From NCBI GenBank assembly GCA_964035545.1, contig OZ037769.1, forward strand, positions 8,776,929 through 8,840,928: a stretch of 64,000 bases of DNA, written 5' to 3'. Under the pieces are notes generated by a model. It saw only the letters and a program-made list of their open reading frames with translations, was not told the origin of the DNA and did not search any database. Position 1 is the first letter of the stretch; every line of letters starts with the position of its first letter. This document shows positions 24,201-38,700 of this stretch, one piece after another. The stretch is from Bugula neritina. Taxonomy: Eukaryota > Bryozoa > Gymnolaemata > Cheilostomatida > Bugulidae. The position numbers and the translations under genes were made by a program.

Positions 24201-26776
24201 TGATAGACTATATATACTCTATATAATATACAGACCTTGATAGACTATATATACTCTATATAATATACAGACCTTGATAGACTATATATACTCTATATAA
24301 TATACAGACCTTGATAGACTATATATACTCTATATAATATACAGACCCTGATAGACTATATATACTCTATATAATATACAGACCCTGATAGACTATATAT
24401 ACTCTATATAATATATAGAGCATATAATATATACTTTATATAATATACAGACCTTGGCAGCAAGAACTCGAAGAGAATCAGCATTCTTCGTCTGCTCCAG
24501 AGCAAGCACAGCTGCCATAGCAACTTTAGCATAAACATGAACCTTCCAGTAGGTGTTCAGCTCTTTGGGTTGCAATGCTTCCATCAACACAATAGAGTTT
24601 TGCATCTCCAAAGGAGAAGAAAATTCCTTCTTTACTAGCATACTGCAAGTTAAATCACTGCATATCAATCCATTCTGCAGGTAAACTATTGTAATAAAAT
24701 GATTCCCTGTTGGTCATGTAATTGCTTCAACACAACAGCATATGCAGAAATATTTCAAAAAGGGCACATCTAGACATATAAGCTCCAAGGGTAGATGTTA
24801 ATGCTAGTAGTAGATTACAAACTGCGTACTAGAGAACATAACTAGCTAATATATTGTGCTCGTAGACGTCTGTATCCAAAGGGGTAACCTCATGATCTGG
24901 AATGTTCTCTAATCTGTAGTCTAAGGTTTCTTGCGTATATGACATCATTTCCTCCTTCAAATCAGCTGTAACTAGCTCATTCCCCACAAAACCTAAACAC
25001 GTGAACATTGCTTGATGTCTAATGATGATTATATATATTGCTTAAAGAGCTGTTTTGGAAAAATTATGCATTCATATCAGAATAATGTTAGCATATGATA
25101 GCCTTTCCAAGTTTTATGTAACAGTAGTATTTATTTTTGATTAAATTACATAACTAATTAAATTGAGTGTTTTTGATAAGGTGCAAATGTTACATCCAAT
25201 AAAAATTTATGTAAGTGCTTTATTATTATCTTGAAACAATCTGGTTTTCTCTTAGAACAACAAAGTTTTCAAACAGTAATATACGTACATCTACTAAATA
25301 GAACGTTATTTAGAGCAGCACTATTTAAGAGCTTTGTTATGCTACATGTTAACTGATTTGAGTGAGTTAAACAAATTTATTACTTTATAATGTTTAATTA
25401 GAGTTAGCAAAGTATTAATGCTTTGATGTGCATAGTTGTATTAATAAATGAAAGTACAATTAAGAGCACCGTAGCAATATACGCTAAGAGTTCAAGTTAT
25501 ATATCCATGCAGCAACAACGTTACAATGTTGTGCATAGACCATTTTTATAAATGATAGCATTATTATGATGCAGATTTTGTTTTGAAACTTCAGCTATAT
25601 GAAAAAGCATTTTAATTTCAATCTTGATGAGTTAGGTCAACATATGATTTACAATCATCTCCAATGCTTTAGAACCTGACTGCTCTCAAACTTATAGCAT
25701 ATAGCTCAATACACCATGATATAATCAATCTAACAACCAGCTCACCGGCAGCAATAAACTCTTCCCACAAACAGGTGAAATATGTGGCATCATCTACAGT
25801 CTGCAAGGAAAGAATTGCTGCTCCAAGGTCTTCGGGTCTGTAACTATAAAAATATTTATAATCATAATCATGCAGTTGTAATACTGTGACAGCATATGCT
25901 TCATCAATGTAATGCTATAGTAGTTGATCCAGCAGACAACGTAAAACATTTGGCCAAAAACTTACTGAATCTAAACATTGAGCATATGACATGTAATGTG
26001 TTGAACACATTACAGCAATAAGAAAAAGAACACAATATTATAAACAATAGACAGAATTATGAGCTGACAACAAAAAGTAGACAACTACTACGAATCATGG
26101 AATAGTTTGAATTACCATAATTCCCTCAGTGCAGCTTGGTGCAGTGTCGGCACAAAATACAGGTTATTCAGGCCATCTTTGTCTGGTACTTCTTTTACTA
26201 TACCATCAATCTTTTTCACTGGCATAACAGAGTGGCATAATTTTCCATAAACGTTGATTACAATTCATGTTAAACCAATACTCAATAAAATATATAGCTG
26301 CAAGAATGAAATTACAATTACGATGCATTCACATAATATATTTGTGTTAATTAAATAGTAAAACTATTAAATTGCACTAAAATTCTTAAAAGTAACATCA
26401 CAAAAGCTCTGTTTTTCTATACTGATATAGCATAGTTTGCTGGTTATCAAAGTTAGTGTTGGCAAGCATTACAGACATGAGGTGCTGGTTTTCAACGATT
26501 ACATTTGATAGAGTTATCTTTTCTATGTTGCAAATTCGTGAAATTCTTTAAAACCAGTGACACTTGACAGGGTTGCAATATAGCCGACTCTAGAGTCTAG
26601 AGTGTTACTTATACTAGTCAATGTCACTTAAAGGTCACTCACCTGACTCAGATACGCCACTAGAATCTCCTTCACAAAGACTACTGTGTAACTTCACCAG
26701 ATTCAGATAAAGCTGGGCTAGTCTTATCAGCCCCTTCTTTGCTTTGTCTACTTCATTTAAGTTCAACTCTCTTTCA
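21211..26776 (-). CDS. ADCY10: Cyclase exons 28-33: C-terminal helical repeats and stop
   Basis: Exons are 26643-26776, 26116-26218, 25746-25843, about 24889-24992, 24453-24674 and 21211-21297. They read NEVDKAKKGLIRLAQLYLNL, YFVPTLHQAALRELW, DDATYFTCLWEEFIAA, NELVTADLKEEMMSYTQETL, HVYAKVAMAAVLALEQTKNA and finally KLQRALASWQKEGIILKDFI, ending HIASVYKH and TGA. The last two exons join in phase 0 across the 3.1-kb satellite-filled intron. The donor of the exon starting at 24992 could be further downstream than 24889, because the frame stays open to a stop near 24832. Confidence 0.72.
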
Positions 26777-29700
26777 CTGAGAAAAACAAGCAGCAAATAA
26801 ATTATTGTTAAATATTTAGGCAGCAGCTACTTGTTTACTTAAATAACCACTAGGACAAACATATTTTACATATAACAAAACGTAAAGGTAAAATCCAACT
26901 TTTCTTTTTTGGTAAACTTTAGTTACATTTACAGAAAAGCTGAAATTTAACAAGAACTGCAATTCAAACTTTTCAACATTTATCAACATAATAGTAAACA
27001 AGAAGAACTGGCATTTTACAACTGGAGTATAAAACACTGAAGCACTTACAATACATTTGTTTTGTTCACTATTCTGTGAAGAGCAGAGAACTTGGCCTCC
27101 TGTTGATAGTGGTGTATAATATTGCCGTAACAGATGAGCACCTCAAACTCATCCTGAGTGTGCTGACTGATGCCTAGACTGGTATCTAGCAGAAGCTGTA
27201 CTACGGCTGACCCCTTGCTCGTGCCCTGACTGTGGTACAAAGAGGAAAGAATTCTACTAACCTCCAGCTGGGCACTGGCGTCTGTTGGTCTGTCCAAACA
27301 CAGTACTAGTGTTAGCATATGCGACAAACTGGCTAGCAAATGTAGCAGCATATTCTGTTGATTGAATCTTACTGAATGTCACTCAATCTCAGAGCATCTT
27401 ACAGTAAGCCTAGGGCCACGGCGCGTATTTTCGCATGCGAAAATTGAAATCACAAGTAGCAAAGGTGTCCACTGTAGCGTCAGTGATGCGTGATAAATAA
27501 AGCATTCATTTTTAAATCGCACTCGCTTTCAATAAAACGCAATTTACTGGAATGTAGCACTAAAATAAAGAAATTGGGCTCGCTGAATAACTACCAGCCA
27601 ATTAGGTGACGACGACAGAGACGATTCGCACTTGCGTTGAAAATGCAGAGCGACAAGTGCGAATGTTTTCTCAACGCGCACAGTGGACACCTTTGCTACT
27701 TGTGATTTCAATTTTCGCATGCGAAAAAACGCACCGTGTGGCCCTAGGCTAACTGAAGCCAACGTAACACAAACAGGATAGAAGAGTAACCTGATTTGTT
27801 TCTTTAAGGTTTCTGGAAGACAACGTCTAGAAAAGTCTAGCAGTTTGCCAATGCCTTTCTTTAACCTTTTAGCTGAGATACCAAACAGCCCATCTGGAAT
27901 ATTTACTTGCAATTCTTCTAGACTAGCTGAATACAATGCAGAGGCTTCTGCATACTCTCCAACACAACAATGTACCTACAAGAGAACTCTGGTTACGTTA
28001 TTCAAGCTTTATAGTCTGAGAAATTTAGGTGTAGGGTTATAATGTTAAAATCAGCTGAAGAAAAACTTGCAATGTTATTTATTGATACATTAGCAGCTAT
28101 ATACTGTATGAGCATTCAAGCTTTTTCATATTTTATTTTAAACAGTGGGTAATGCAGTACTTGTATATGAATTTTAACAATGGTATGTACACATTAGACA
28201 AAAACAGGTTATTAAGCTCGGGTATTTTACTATTTTGTAAATTTATAAATTTCATAGTTTAATTTTATGTTTTTGTACTTCATTTTAATGCAAGTTTACG
28301 TATGCCACGCTGAGCAACACTTTTGACTAAGGTGTTGGAATTATAGGTTTGTTACTAAAACCTAGCAGCTATATGCTGTACATGCTGGCAGTACTATATG
28401 CTAATAAAGAAAATGGAGTGGCCTTTGCACATACTTCATTTACTTTTAGATTAGGTAGTTTGTATATCATGCTGCATAAGTCAGCATGATATACAAAATG
28501 AATTAATATTAAGTTAGTGCAAGCCATAACATAAGCTTTAACAGCAGGCATTTGTATTGAAAGTTAATGCTTTCAGTTAAACTCAACATTCCAGGCTATT
28601 CAACTCCAATAAAACAAATAATTTAGAAAAACATGGAGAAGTAAATAGTTTCATTGCTCATTTACAATAATTTTAGTTTTATAGTTTGAAATAAAAAAAT
28701 TAAAAATTCTTAAAATAATATATAATATTGTGAATGCTGAACGTAAGAGCAAGGTTACAGCATACTTTTACATTCAAATATTAATAGACTCACAAGTGCT
28801 ATTAAGGTGACGAGTTTAGTAGAGTGGGACACCCAAAACCCCTCCAGTAATTCTGTCTGGTCTGTAAGAGGCTCCCCAGTCAGAGGGTTTATCTTCTGCT
28901 TTATTTTAGTCGCGATAAGATGAGCAAACTTGAGGTAGATGTAGGCCTAACACACAAAACCACACATTGGCTCAATAGATAACTATAACTAAAACAAATG
29001 ACTTCAAAACATACTTGAAAGCCTAAAACTTAACAGTGGTATGGTAGGAAAGGGTATACCACACACCGCTAACCATGTTTATATAGCGATAAAGATGTGA
29101 GCCTAAATATTGATATCTAGCAAATAATATTATTTTTATTATTTTTTATAGCCAATATCTTATCCTAATATTACATATATTCTTTAAATCATTATAAAAG
29201 CATATTTAATTAATATTCAAACAAATATTTATAATTGGTGTTCTTATTGGAATCAGTTGCCAGCATAGCTCTACAGTACTAAATAATTATTGTCACACTG
29301 TTATTTAATGATTATAGATTTTTAAAAACCAGTAGTAATAAAATTGACACTATTATTTTTGAAATAATAATATAAATGAATTTATTCTATCTTTGATTAC
29401 AAAACTCATAATTTATAACCACCTTTAATGACTTTATGAACGAGTTACAGTGTTAGCTAGGTAGCTCATGTCTATGTCATGTCTATTGCTAAACATTCTA
29501 ACCTGTTGAAGGAATCGGTGTTGCAAGGCCACACAGCCAGCTTCTACTAAAGTAAACAGGGTGTTCTTGAGATGCAATGATGACCTCCAGTGCCAAAGTG
29601 TTTGTCTGAACAAATTAAACTTGCTTTCAGTGTCTACATCAGCTTTTCTGAAAAATATGAAATGAACTTTATTTAGCAAAATAAAATACAATATTATAGT

Positions 29701-32700
29701 AATAGTTGTTTATAATAGACTGCAGTGTACATGGTTACAAGTGACAATATTAACTGTAACTGGTTTGTATCTAGTGATAAATTGCCCAATTGATTCCATT
29801 CAAATTAGTTTTACAAAATAAATAAATCTAATAACAATGCATGTTGTTTCATACATTTCACTACTAAACAGTATTGCAGCTGTGGTCTAAAGATGTATAC
29901 TCAACAGGTAAAATGTTTCTTTGCGAAAATGTAATAAAAGTTATACTACATCAGTAAGTTTAGATTTGCATATTGTAAGCAAAAATAATCTAGAAATTGC
30001 AAACTATATAGCATAGTATTATTTTGTACAAAGCAAGGAGTTACCAACATTATTAAATTCTAAACTTTTTTTACCTTACCACTACTATGTATATACCTCA
30101 AGTATGTTGAATACTGTAAAGTGTGTTTGTTTAATATGGAGTATGCATTATATATGAAATAATAGTATGTGTATATTCTATGCATATAGCATATAATATT
30201 AAGTAAATATTGTAATAGATATGATGGGCACATATACTTTATATAGCAATATTATATGTACACACGATGTATTTAATGTACACCTATAACATAGGTCTAA
30301 TACAACAGATTAAGTATTAAAAATAAATCAAACCCTATTATAGGTCGTTTAACTGAATCAACAGCTGTTAGACTTTCTCTTCTGGAGGCGAGGAGATCCA
30401 TTTTCTGCTCTTGTTCTCCGAGAGCTTGTGTGAGTGCTATAGAGAACTTACCACTGGATCTGTTGCCTTCAGAGAAACTGCTGTCCACTGATGCATTGCG
30501 TCTTCTACCACCTAGTATAATCATGCGTGGAATAAGAAAGTAGCCGATAGCAATCTTAAGGCACCTGCCTTGCATGTCTTTCAACAGAGACTATACATTA
30601 CAATAAACTTCTGAATACAAAATAATGGCACAATACAAAATTCCTTTGTTACAAAATGTAGGAAATATAAAAAATGAATTTTTTCAAGTAATGAACTTAT
30701 ACTAATGCACGATATTTAGAGTTTAGACAGTTTAGGCACTACTGAGCTCTTCTCAGCGCCAATGGTAACCATAATAAGCTGCAATGACATACATGTTATA
30801 TGTACTTCTTTCTATAATGGAAAGTGAGCTGAACAAATGGTGTGTAGCTAGAGCAAATGGTATTGCATCATTGTAACACTATAACATCTTAGTATTACAT
30901 TATTCAGCAGGGAGCAGCCATGGTCTAGGGGTTAGAGCGTCTGCCCAGTAAACACGAAGTCTTGGGTGAAGTTATGGGTTAGAGCCCGACAAAGGCCATT
31001 GGTGATGTTGGAAAGAGCATTCAGTCATAATTGTTCCTGTATCCCATTTGAATATAAGTCCATACATTAGCCCGATTTAACAAAAAACCCTTTCATCAGG
31101 GGTGAGATTACCTGGTATTGTTGTAGACATGCTCTGTGTTTTTGTCTTTTTCCTCCCTTGTCTGATACTTCCAGCTCTGGATCGCCTTGAACTTGACCCA
31201 AGATGTACATTTCCAATAGAAGCCGTGGAATTATTTCTCTCTTAAAATTAATGCAAGGAATGTTACGTAAAGTGTGTAAACCTCCCGAGCAGACATATAG
31301 CTGGTGACTATTTATTGAGAAGTTAAAAAATGTTTAGTTTTGTCGGCAGTATTTATCTAGAAAAGATCATTTTTACTGCTTCAGCTTGAAAAAAAAAACT
31401 TGATGTAATAAAATATTTTTATTAACTGTAAAAATTTTAGTTTGTATGATAATGATCTATATTGGGTGATTTGGTAATGCTGACAACAAAGCAATAATAG
31501 ACAATAGTATATTGTGTCAACTAAACTCTCTAATCAAATAGTTGAAATAAAACTATAATTAACCTGTAAATACTTTAGTTTACTACTACTAGTTACTATG
31601 ATGTATGTGATTTATCTATGTTTATACCATATTTTTCAAAATTATTTCAAGTAAATTATATTTTGTTATTATGCAAATTTGATAGCACTAAGTTACTGTA
31701 TACAACAGATATCATATTTAGTTGTTTTTGTGGTAACAGAGTTATAAACATGTCGACGCTTACCATCAGAGACTCTTTTTTGTTTTGTTAGCATGTTTTT
31801 CAATTTCAAAGCTCTGGATCTTACTGAGCGACTGAACGATCGACTTCTAAAACCATAAGTCAGTGAAATTGAAGAATTCTATTATTAAGCTTATTTTAAA
31901 CTAGTGAAGTTTATTTATTGCAAATTAGACAGCTCTAAACAAATCTACAGTATAATATATTATGTACCTGCTACATTTACTTTCACATAATGCTAGTTGA
32001 TTGTTGAAAAGTCAGGCTTTAGCCTTTAAAACTGAATTTTTTAACTATATAGATATTTACAAGTATTTAGTTTTTTCTTAATATATTGTTTAACAAATAT
32101 TCATATTTATGACTTTCAGACTAAAGAGTTTTGAATATGGGCCGAACTTGAACGGTATGAAACGCACCTTTTCTTCTTCCCTTTATTATGATATAGTTCT
32201 CCATTAGCTTTGTTTAAAATATCATCAGTGCCTCCAGACTTACTTGAAGATCTGTGCTTCATGCTCTGATTGGCTGTCTCTTGCTCCATCAACCAATCAA
32301 GTAGTTTTTGAGAACAGAACCCACCTTCTTGAGACGACACATAGTACTACAATAAAACCTGCTCCTTTTGCTTTTTTGTGTTTGTTTCTAAAATCAGGCT
32401 TTTCTCATCAAATATATACTGTTGTGAAGACTGTGAATAATGTTGATTTAGCAATGTATTTCATTGCATGTGTCAATACAAAGAATAATAAAATTACCTT
32501 TTTGCACCTAGAGTGTTTATTGCAATGTATATAATATTCTTATTTTGATTATAAATAATCACAGAGGCCTACAGTTACTGCACAAAGCACTTTAGCAGTT
32601 TTGTAGTTCCAGTTTATATATAAATAATATTTCCGCTATTGCACATACATACATAGCATTTATTAAAACGAAGCTGCGTGTTAAAATACTCACAGAAACA

Positions 32701-35700
32701 CAGCTGCTCAGTCTAACGTATGTGTATAGGTTTGGTTTGTTTGCTGGCAGCGCCAGATCTGTTCGTTCTTCTGGAAGCTTTAGAGATTTGCAGTCAGCAA
32801 ATATGTATGAAATGTCGTCTGCAAGGAAAGGCAACTCCTGGCATGTCAGTTCTTCAACCGTCTCGTTACTCAAGTGGCTAACCTGGTGGACGTTTATAAA
32901 TAATTCCAAGATTAGAACATGACTAATGAAATATGTATGGTTTTAAAACATATGACTAATGAAATACATTTAATTATCACCTTATTACTCATCTCATTAA
33001 TAATTTCATTCAGAGAAACCTTTTGAGTTAAAAAACGTGTATTCAAGACTTAAAAATTACAGTATCTAATTTTGCTAAAAGCCAATAATTGGCAGATAAA
33101 GGAAATACACTTGGTGAGATTGTCACTCAGTGGATTGCATTGTAAACTTAGTAAACTAAGTATTGTCATAATATTATATAGAAAACTTCTCTGATAATAG
33201 ATAAAAATATGGTTTATTTACACAATTTAATCTTTAGGGCCATTCTGATAGTTATACAAATCATTATGTAACTCTTTTGAAAAGGTATTTCATGCAAGAA
33301 TGCTGCTTTAAGCTCATCAGTGTATTATTATTGATTAATTGTCGAATGTGCAATTAAAAAACCTATAAACTTCTCTTAAACTCAATCCTTCAAACACTTC
33401 TACTTCAAATGTATACCCACACTGCATTAAGACTATAAAACATCAGCTAGCTGCTTTATTCTACATGCTGAAAGCTTACATTAACTACTCACAGAATTCT
33501 CCAAGTATTTGGCCACTTTGTAATGCATCTCACATCTCAAGTCTTCTACTAGTATAGAATACACAGTGTCCCTCATTAGATGGTTTCTAGCAATCAGAAG
33601 AAACTAGTTACTTGTTTACTACACAATATTATAGATTTACTACATAAAATAGTGAATTTACTATGACAAGCCATGAATTATTTCAAAATATCTCATAATA
33701 TAGTAACTACATGCAATACTTACAGAATAATAACACGTTAACTAAGAATGCTATTTTTATATATACATCTTTTAGGTTACTCATGCAACTAAAACAATAT
33801 TAAAATCAAATTTATTTTCAGCTGCGCTACTTAGTGTTGCTAATAATATTAAATCTGTTATAATATGCTTATATGAGTGCTATACATTATAATAAGCAAA
33901 GTCGCAATGTGCAAGTTCAACAAATTAATATTATACTGTGGTCATTAGTAGGGTGTGGAGAAGTTGGAAAATAGACATAGGAGCCTTTTTATAGCTCTTC
34001 CAATGACATTTTATTAAAATATTGCAACAGCTAGCTGACCTACTCAAAATTTTAAAAATATATTTCAACATGTGAATGGGAGCACTGACAGGAAGTATAA
34101 CCTGATTGGTTAACATTGACCTGTATTATTTAAAGTGGTCTGTTTTAACATCTACTTTGTACATTTATATGATCAGTATATTTAGTTTATCATGTTGAAA
34201 TAACTTCTACTTACGTAAAGGTTATTATTCTACACATGGATACGCAGATGCTATCATCACATATACAGTTGTTGTGCATCTCCCGGCCACTCAACTACAA
34301 GGTTACACATTATGAATACAGGCAGCATGTATAACTTCACTAACTGGTAGTGAGCTAGAAAGGCTAATATACACTTTGTTATTATACATAAAATGGATTC
34401 ATGCATTAGTTGGCATTTTCATTTACTTATGATATGCGTTTCATCCGATTGACAATATACTGTCCCCATGCATTGAATGAAAAGTCCATAATGTATGATA
34501 GAGTATTCTATCTCTAAATAACCTCTTTATAACATTTCCTTTCACGAATAATTAAACTACATCAGCTATACTCGCTCCTAGACTGCTATTTATCTGAAGG
34601 TTTTATTTATAGTTTAAGACATAACCTGTAGTAATAATCCATTTTAAAGTAAAATAAAAACAAGTTATTTAAAAAAAATTGTTGGCAGTTATAGGAAACA
34701 CATGGATACAAAATGATGGCATACTTGAATATAGCATGTTGCATGTACATTATAGAGATGACATAACACAATAGATAGGAAGCATATGTATATTATAAGA
34801 AAAATATGTACAACTCGGTTATATCATACATACATCAGGGGATTACTAAAGTTTCCATGAAAATAGGTACTTGTTGCTATGCAAACTACGTAAATGCTTT
34901 TCTAGTATAACATGTATTTAGAGAACAGTTTTGTATATTTACATTATTGGGCAAAAGCTATATATAACATTCATAACACAGATAATGTAAAGCACGTATT
35001 ACCTTTTTTGTGGCAGCATAGCAGCGGAGGAAGTCCTTACTGAACAAGGTTTCCAATGCAGTGTTGAGAGTGGCTGTAGGAAAGGGCCAGAGTATATGGA
35101 GTATCTGAATGGAGCACACAACTCCGATGACAGAAGCACATTTCAGCACCAATTGTTCTGATGGGGTCAGTTGGTCTATCTCAATCAACAGCTGCCCTAA
35201 ATTGTCGGAATCACGTTGACTAGTTTAATCTTAATTAGTATACATTTACACAAAGTTTTGTTTTTATCATCACTTTTCCAAAATATGTATCTGTTCGACA
35301 GAGGAGGTGGCAATGTAAAGTGTTGGGCCTTTAGTTTTGGTGCAACATGTTGCAAAAATAATAGCATTTTATAAAATTTGGATAACTATTAAACTAGAGA
35401 TTTGTTTACATAAAAAATATTTAGGAATTTTATAGCATATAAACAACTTGTACACACGAATTCCACTTTAGGTACAACTCAAAACTTTTCAAAACACTGA
35501 TTAGTCTATAAAAACTGCATTAGAGATAAAGTTAATTTAAGCAGCTGACATTCCTTATAAAGCTGACTAATTGTAGAAGCAGGTGAGGTGCTGACTTACC
35601 TTTAAGGCTACTCGGAGTTTTATAAGTAGCTGCCGAGAACTGTGACCTCGGAGAAATGATACAGATCCTGTCTTCTGCAGGGTCTCTAGTCTCTGGTAAC

Positions 35701-38700
35701 TAAATTGTTTTACAAAATAGCAAACAGAAACTTATTTTACCTTTTGATTTTACATTTTTACCTTTTTACAGAATATGAAAATATATCGTGAGTGTAAAAA
35801 CAGCTTTACATTGCTTGTTTTATTACAATATATTCAAACACTAGATTGTACATAAGACTTGCAGTAAATATATAGTTTAAACTGTATATTAAACATAGTA
35901 GAGTGATATTGCATATAATATTATTATAAAAACTGAAGTCAATGATACATGGTCTGCCCAATCGCATGTGTTGAAAAAAGTTATTAGCATATATATAAGA
36001 TAAGCATATAATGTAATATATATAATTATAATATAATTATATAATATAACATAGATGATAATATTATATAGCATATATAATTAATAATATTGTAGGCCTA
36101 TATGCTATAGAAAATATTTCTAAATTTTGGTACTCAACTTGTCGACTATTGACTATATGTATGGTATATACTCTACTTCTTGTGCTTGTTTTTGTTTTGA
36201 TTTAAAAGGCTTTGTAAATCTCAAAGTTACCAACTATGAGCATAAAAAGCTTTACCTGTGAGTGAAATGCCCACTTATTCTTTGTGCGCAACATGCTCCT
36301 TTTTCTAGTCACTACGGTGGGGTGTCCAGCTATGAGCTCGAAGTCTGGCCAGACATAGTCGTCGTAGTCTGTCTGGTACTGCAACAGGCTGACTATTTGG
36401 AGCTGGTGTGATGCCAACAGATCAGTGATGATGTGGCGAATGTATCCCGGGTTGCCTTGGGTTTTTTCCATTAGTAATCTAAAGAGAAATAAGTTGACAA
36501 CTCTTAAATTAATAATGAGAATTATCATAATACTGTGGTGGTAGTGCATTGACCTATGTGTAATCTTCTAAAATACTACAAATTAATCAAATTTAAGCAT
36601 TTATTCTTTAAATTTCTTATAAAATTTTTAATGAAAGTACTAAAATAAAATTAGCTTACTGTTCCAATTCAACAGGTATTGCAGAGACATTGATCATTTG
36701 ACAAGCAACAATCGCAAGAACGTCGGGTGGCAAAGACTCCACTCGGCATCTGTGTAAAGTAGGCAACTCTAGAAATTCGTCGATGTAGTCCACAGGAGTT
36801 GATTTCTCATAGTTCATCATAGCTAAAATAGTTGAGCTAACAGTAGATGTATGTGAGATCACGGTAGCTTATATATAACAGTAAATGTACCATAGCAGTT
36901 GCTAGACAAGCAGCTAATAATTTATATGCTTAAACTTTGCTTTGATAAAATAGAAAACCATTGATTTTTATAGAATACTATGTATTGCACGTTTTTAATT
37001 TCAATTAGCTTTTTTATTCATTTTGTTACTCGCAGCACAGCCAGCAAGTCGGGCTTTGTACAGCTATATTCAACTGTGCAGATGTAAAGTTATCAGAAAA
37101 TAACAGAATACAAAATGACAATTGCTCATTTACACTGCCATGTGCAAGAATATGTTTGTCACTAAAAGCAAAATAATTTTTAAAGAGCATGAATGCTTTC
37201 AAAGTTATTGAATGAGAGGAGTTGAAGTCTTACACATGACCACTAAGACATCGGATCTTCCACCGAGCAGCTGTATAAACTTCCAGGACATGCCGTCCAT
37301 ATGTTCAGCTTCATCAATTATGAGCACATAGAACTTCTTCTGTTGCTCCATCACCTAAAATATAAAATTTTCACTGAGCTCTAAAGAAGTCGTATCTACC
37401 GGTATTGGAGACCTCAGGTGAACTTAGAAGAGCTGTATCACTTAGTCGCATTAGAGATTAGGAAAACTAAATTCAGCAAGGGTGATCCACAAGGCAGTGA
37501 AGCTTGATGCTTATTGGGCAGAGCACTATAAATTTAAAGTAAATGGCTGGACCAAAGCTCAAGATTGAAAAAATTATCGACAGCTTGTTAAATGCCATCT
37601 TTTATCTTTGGTTATGAAATGATAACTGTAAATCATTCATTGCTCTTACATTTTAAACACATATTATAGGCCTACTATATTTTTCATCTTTTATTTGTAC
37701 CTATACTACTAACTTCAATAACAATTAAAGCTGAAAACTTTGAGTGGCACCATTTGCCATACAGTCTTTTTAAAAAGGTAATATTTGATAACAATTGTTT
37801 TTAATAAATTAATGATAAAACTACTCTGAAAGCTTTTGAAACGCTTTCTCTTAATTTTATGAATAAAGATAAATATATACAAGATCACAATTTACTTTGA
37901 AAATGAACTGTGTTTTTGAGGCAGAAAATAAATCACATGTTACCAGATTGAAGACACTCTCCAGGACTTGTAGGACTACTTCACTATCTTCATCATCTAC
38001 AGAGGTGAGGGGCTCAGCCCGTGATTCCTCTATATGATTTGCCAGGATCAGCATATCTTCCAGACATTTGATGATCCCATTAACCTCTTCTCTGTCGTAC
38101 TCCTACACAGTGTTACAATCAACTACAGAACCTGGTACACTCAACTGTAGAACATGTTACAATCAGTGGTCATAGTTGGAGGGTATGCATGGGTATATCC
38201 TAATAACTATCTTACACAGTGTCGCACTCAACTACAGAATATGTCACATTATATTACATGACGTGATGACGGCTAAAATATTATAAACAAAATACTGTCT
38301 GTGTTCGCTGAATTAAGTACTATTATTAGAAACTTTGAACCCGTGATCAGTTTAATCATATCTCTAGTTTTTAAACTTTCTTACCAGAAGCAAAAGACTT
38401 CTAAGCACTTTTAGTCTTTCCTTAGCTTTACCGTCTTCATATGGTAGTTTAAGTAGACTCGCTAATATAGTCCTGATTCCTAAGCAGGACCTACAACCAT
38501 TTGCTATATCAATTGTTATCGTATCATTAGCTATCTTGTATATATGACAAGTGATGCTTGGAATAATGTGTGTTATAAATATATATACTAGCCACTAGTT
38601 GAAATAAAAATCTCTCATACATTAAGTGAATTAAGATATACAAAAATATTTTTTATAAAGTTGAATTTCTAGCAAACAATTGTGGTCTAAAAATGGTTGG

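Noticed and set aside
27544-27936. 130-codon minus-strand frame
   Set aside because: It fuses cyclase exon 26 with read-through into the intron and the MITE; only 27791-27975 is coding.
30907-31000. Functional tRNA gene
   Set aside because: Only A- and B-box-like words remain; acceptor and anticodon stems do not pair, and a SINE body follows.
34213-34235. 15-nt microexon of the cyclase between TGTGTAG and GTAAGT
   Set aside because: The flanking exons already join in phase 0 without it and there is no family string to support it.
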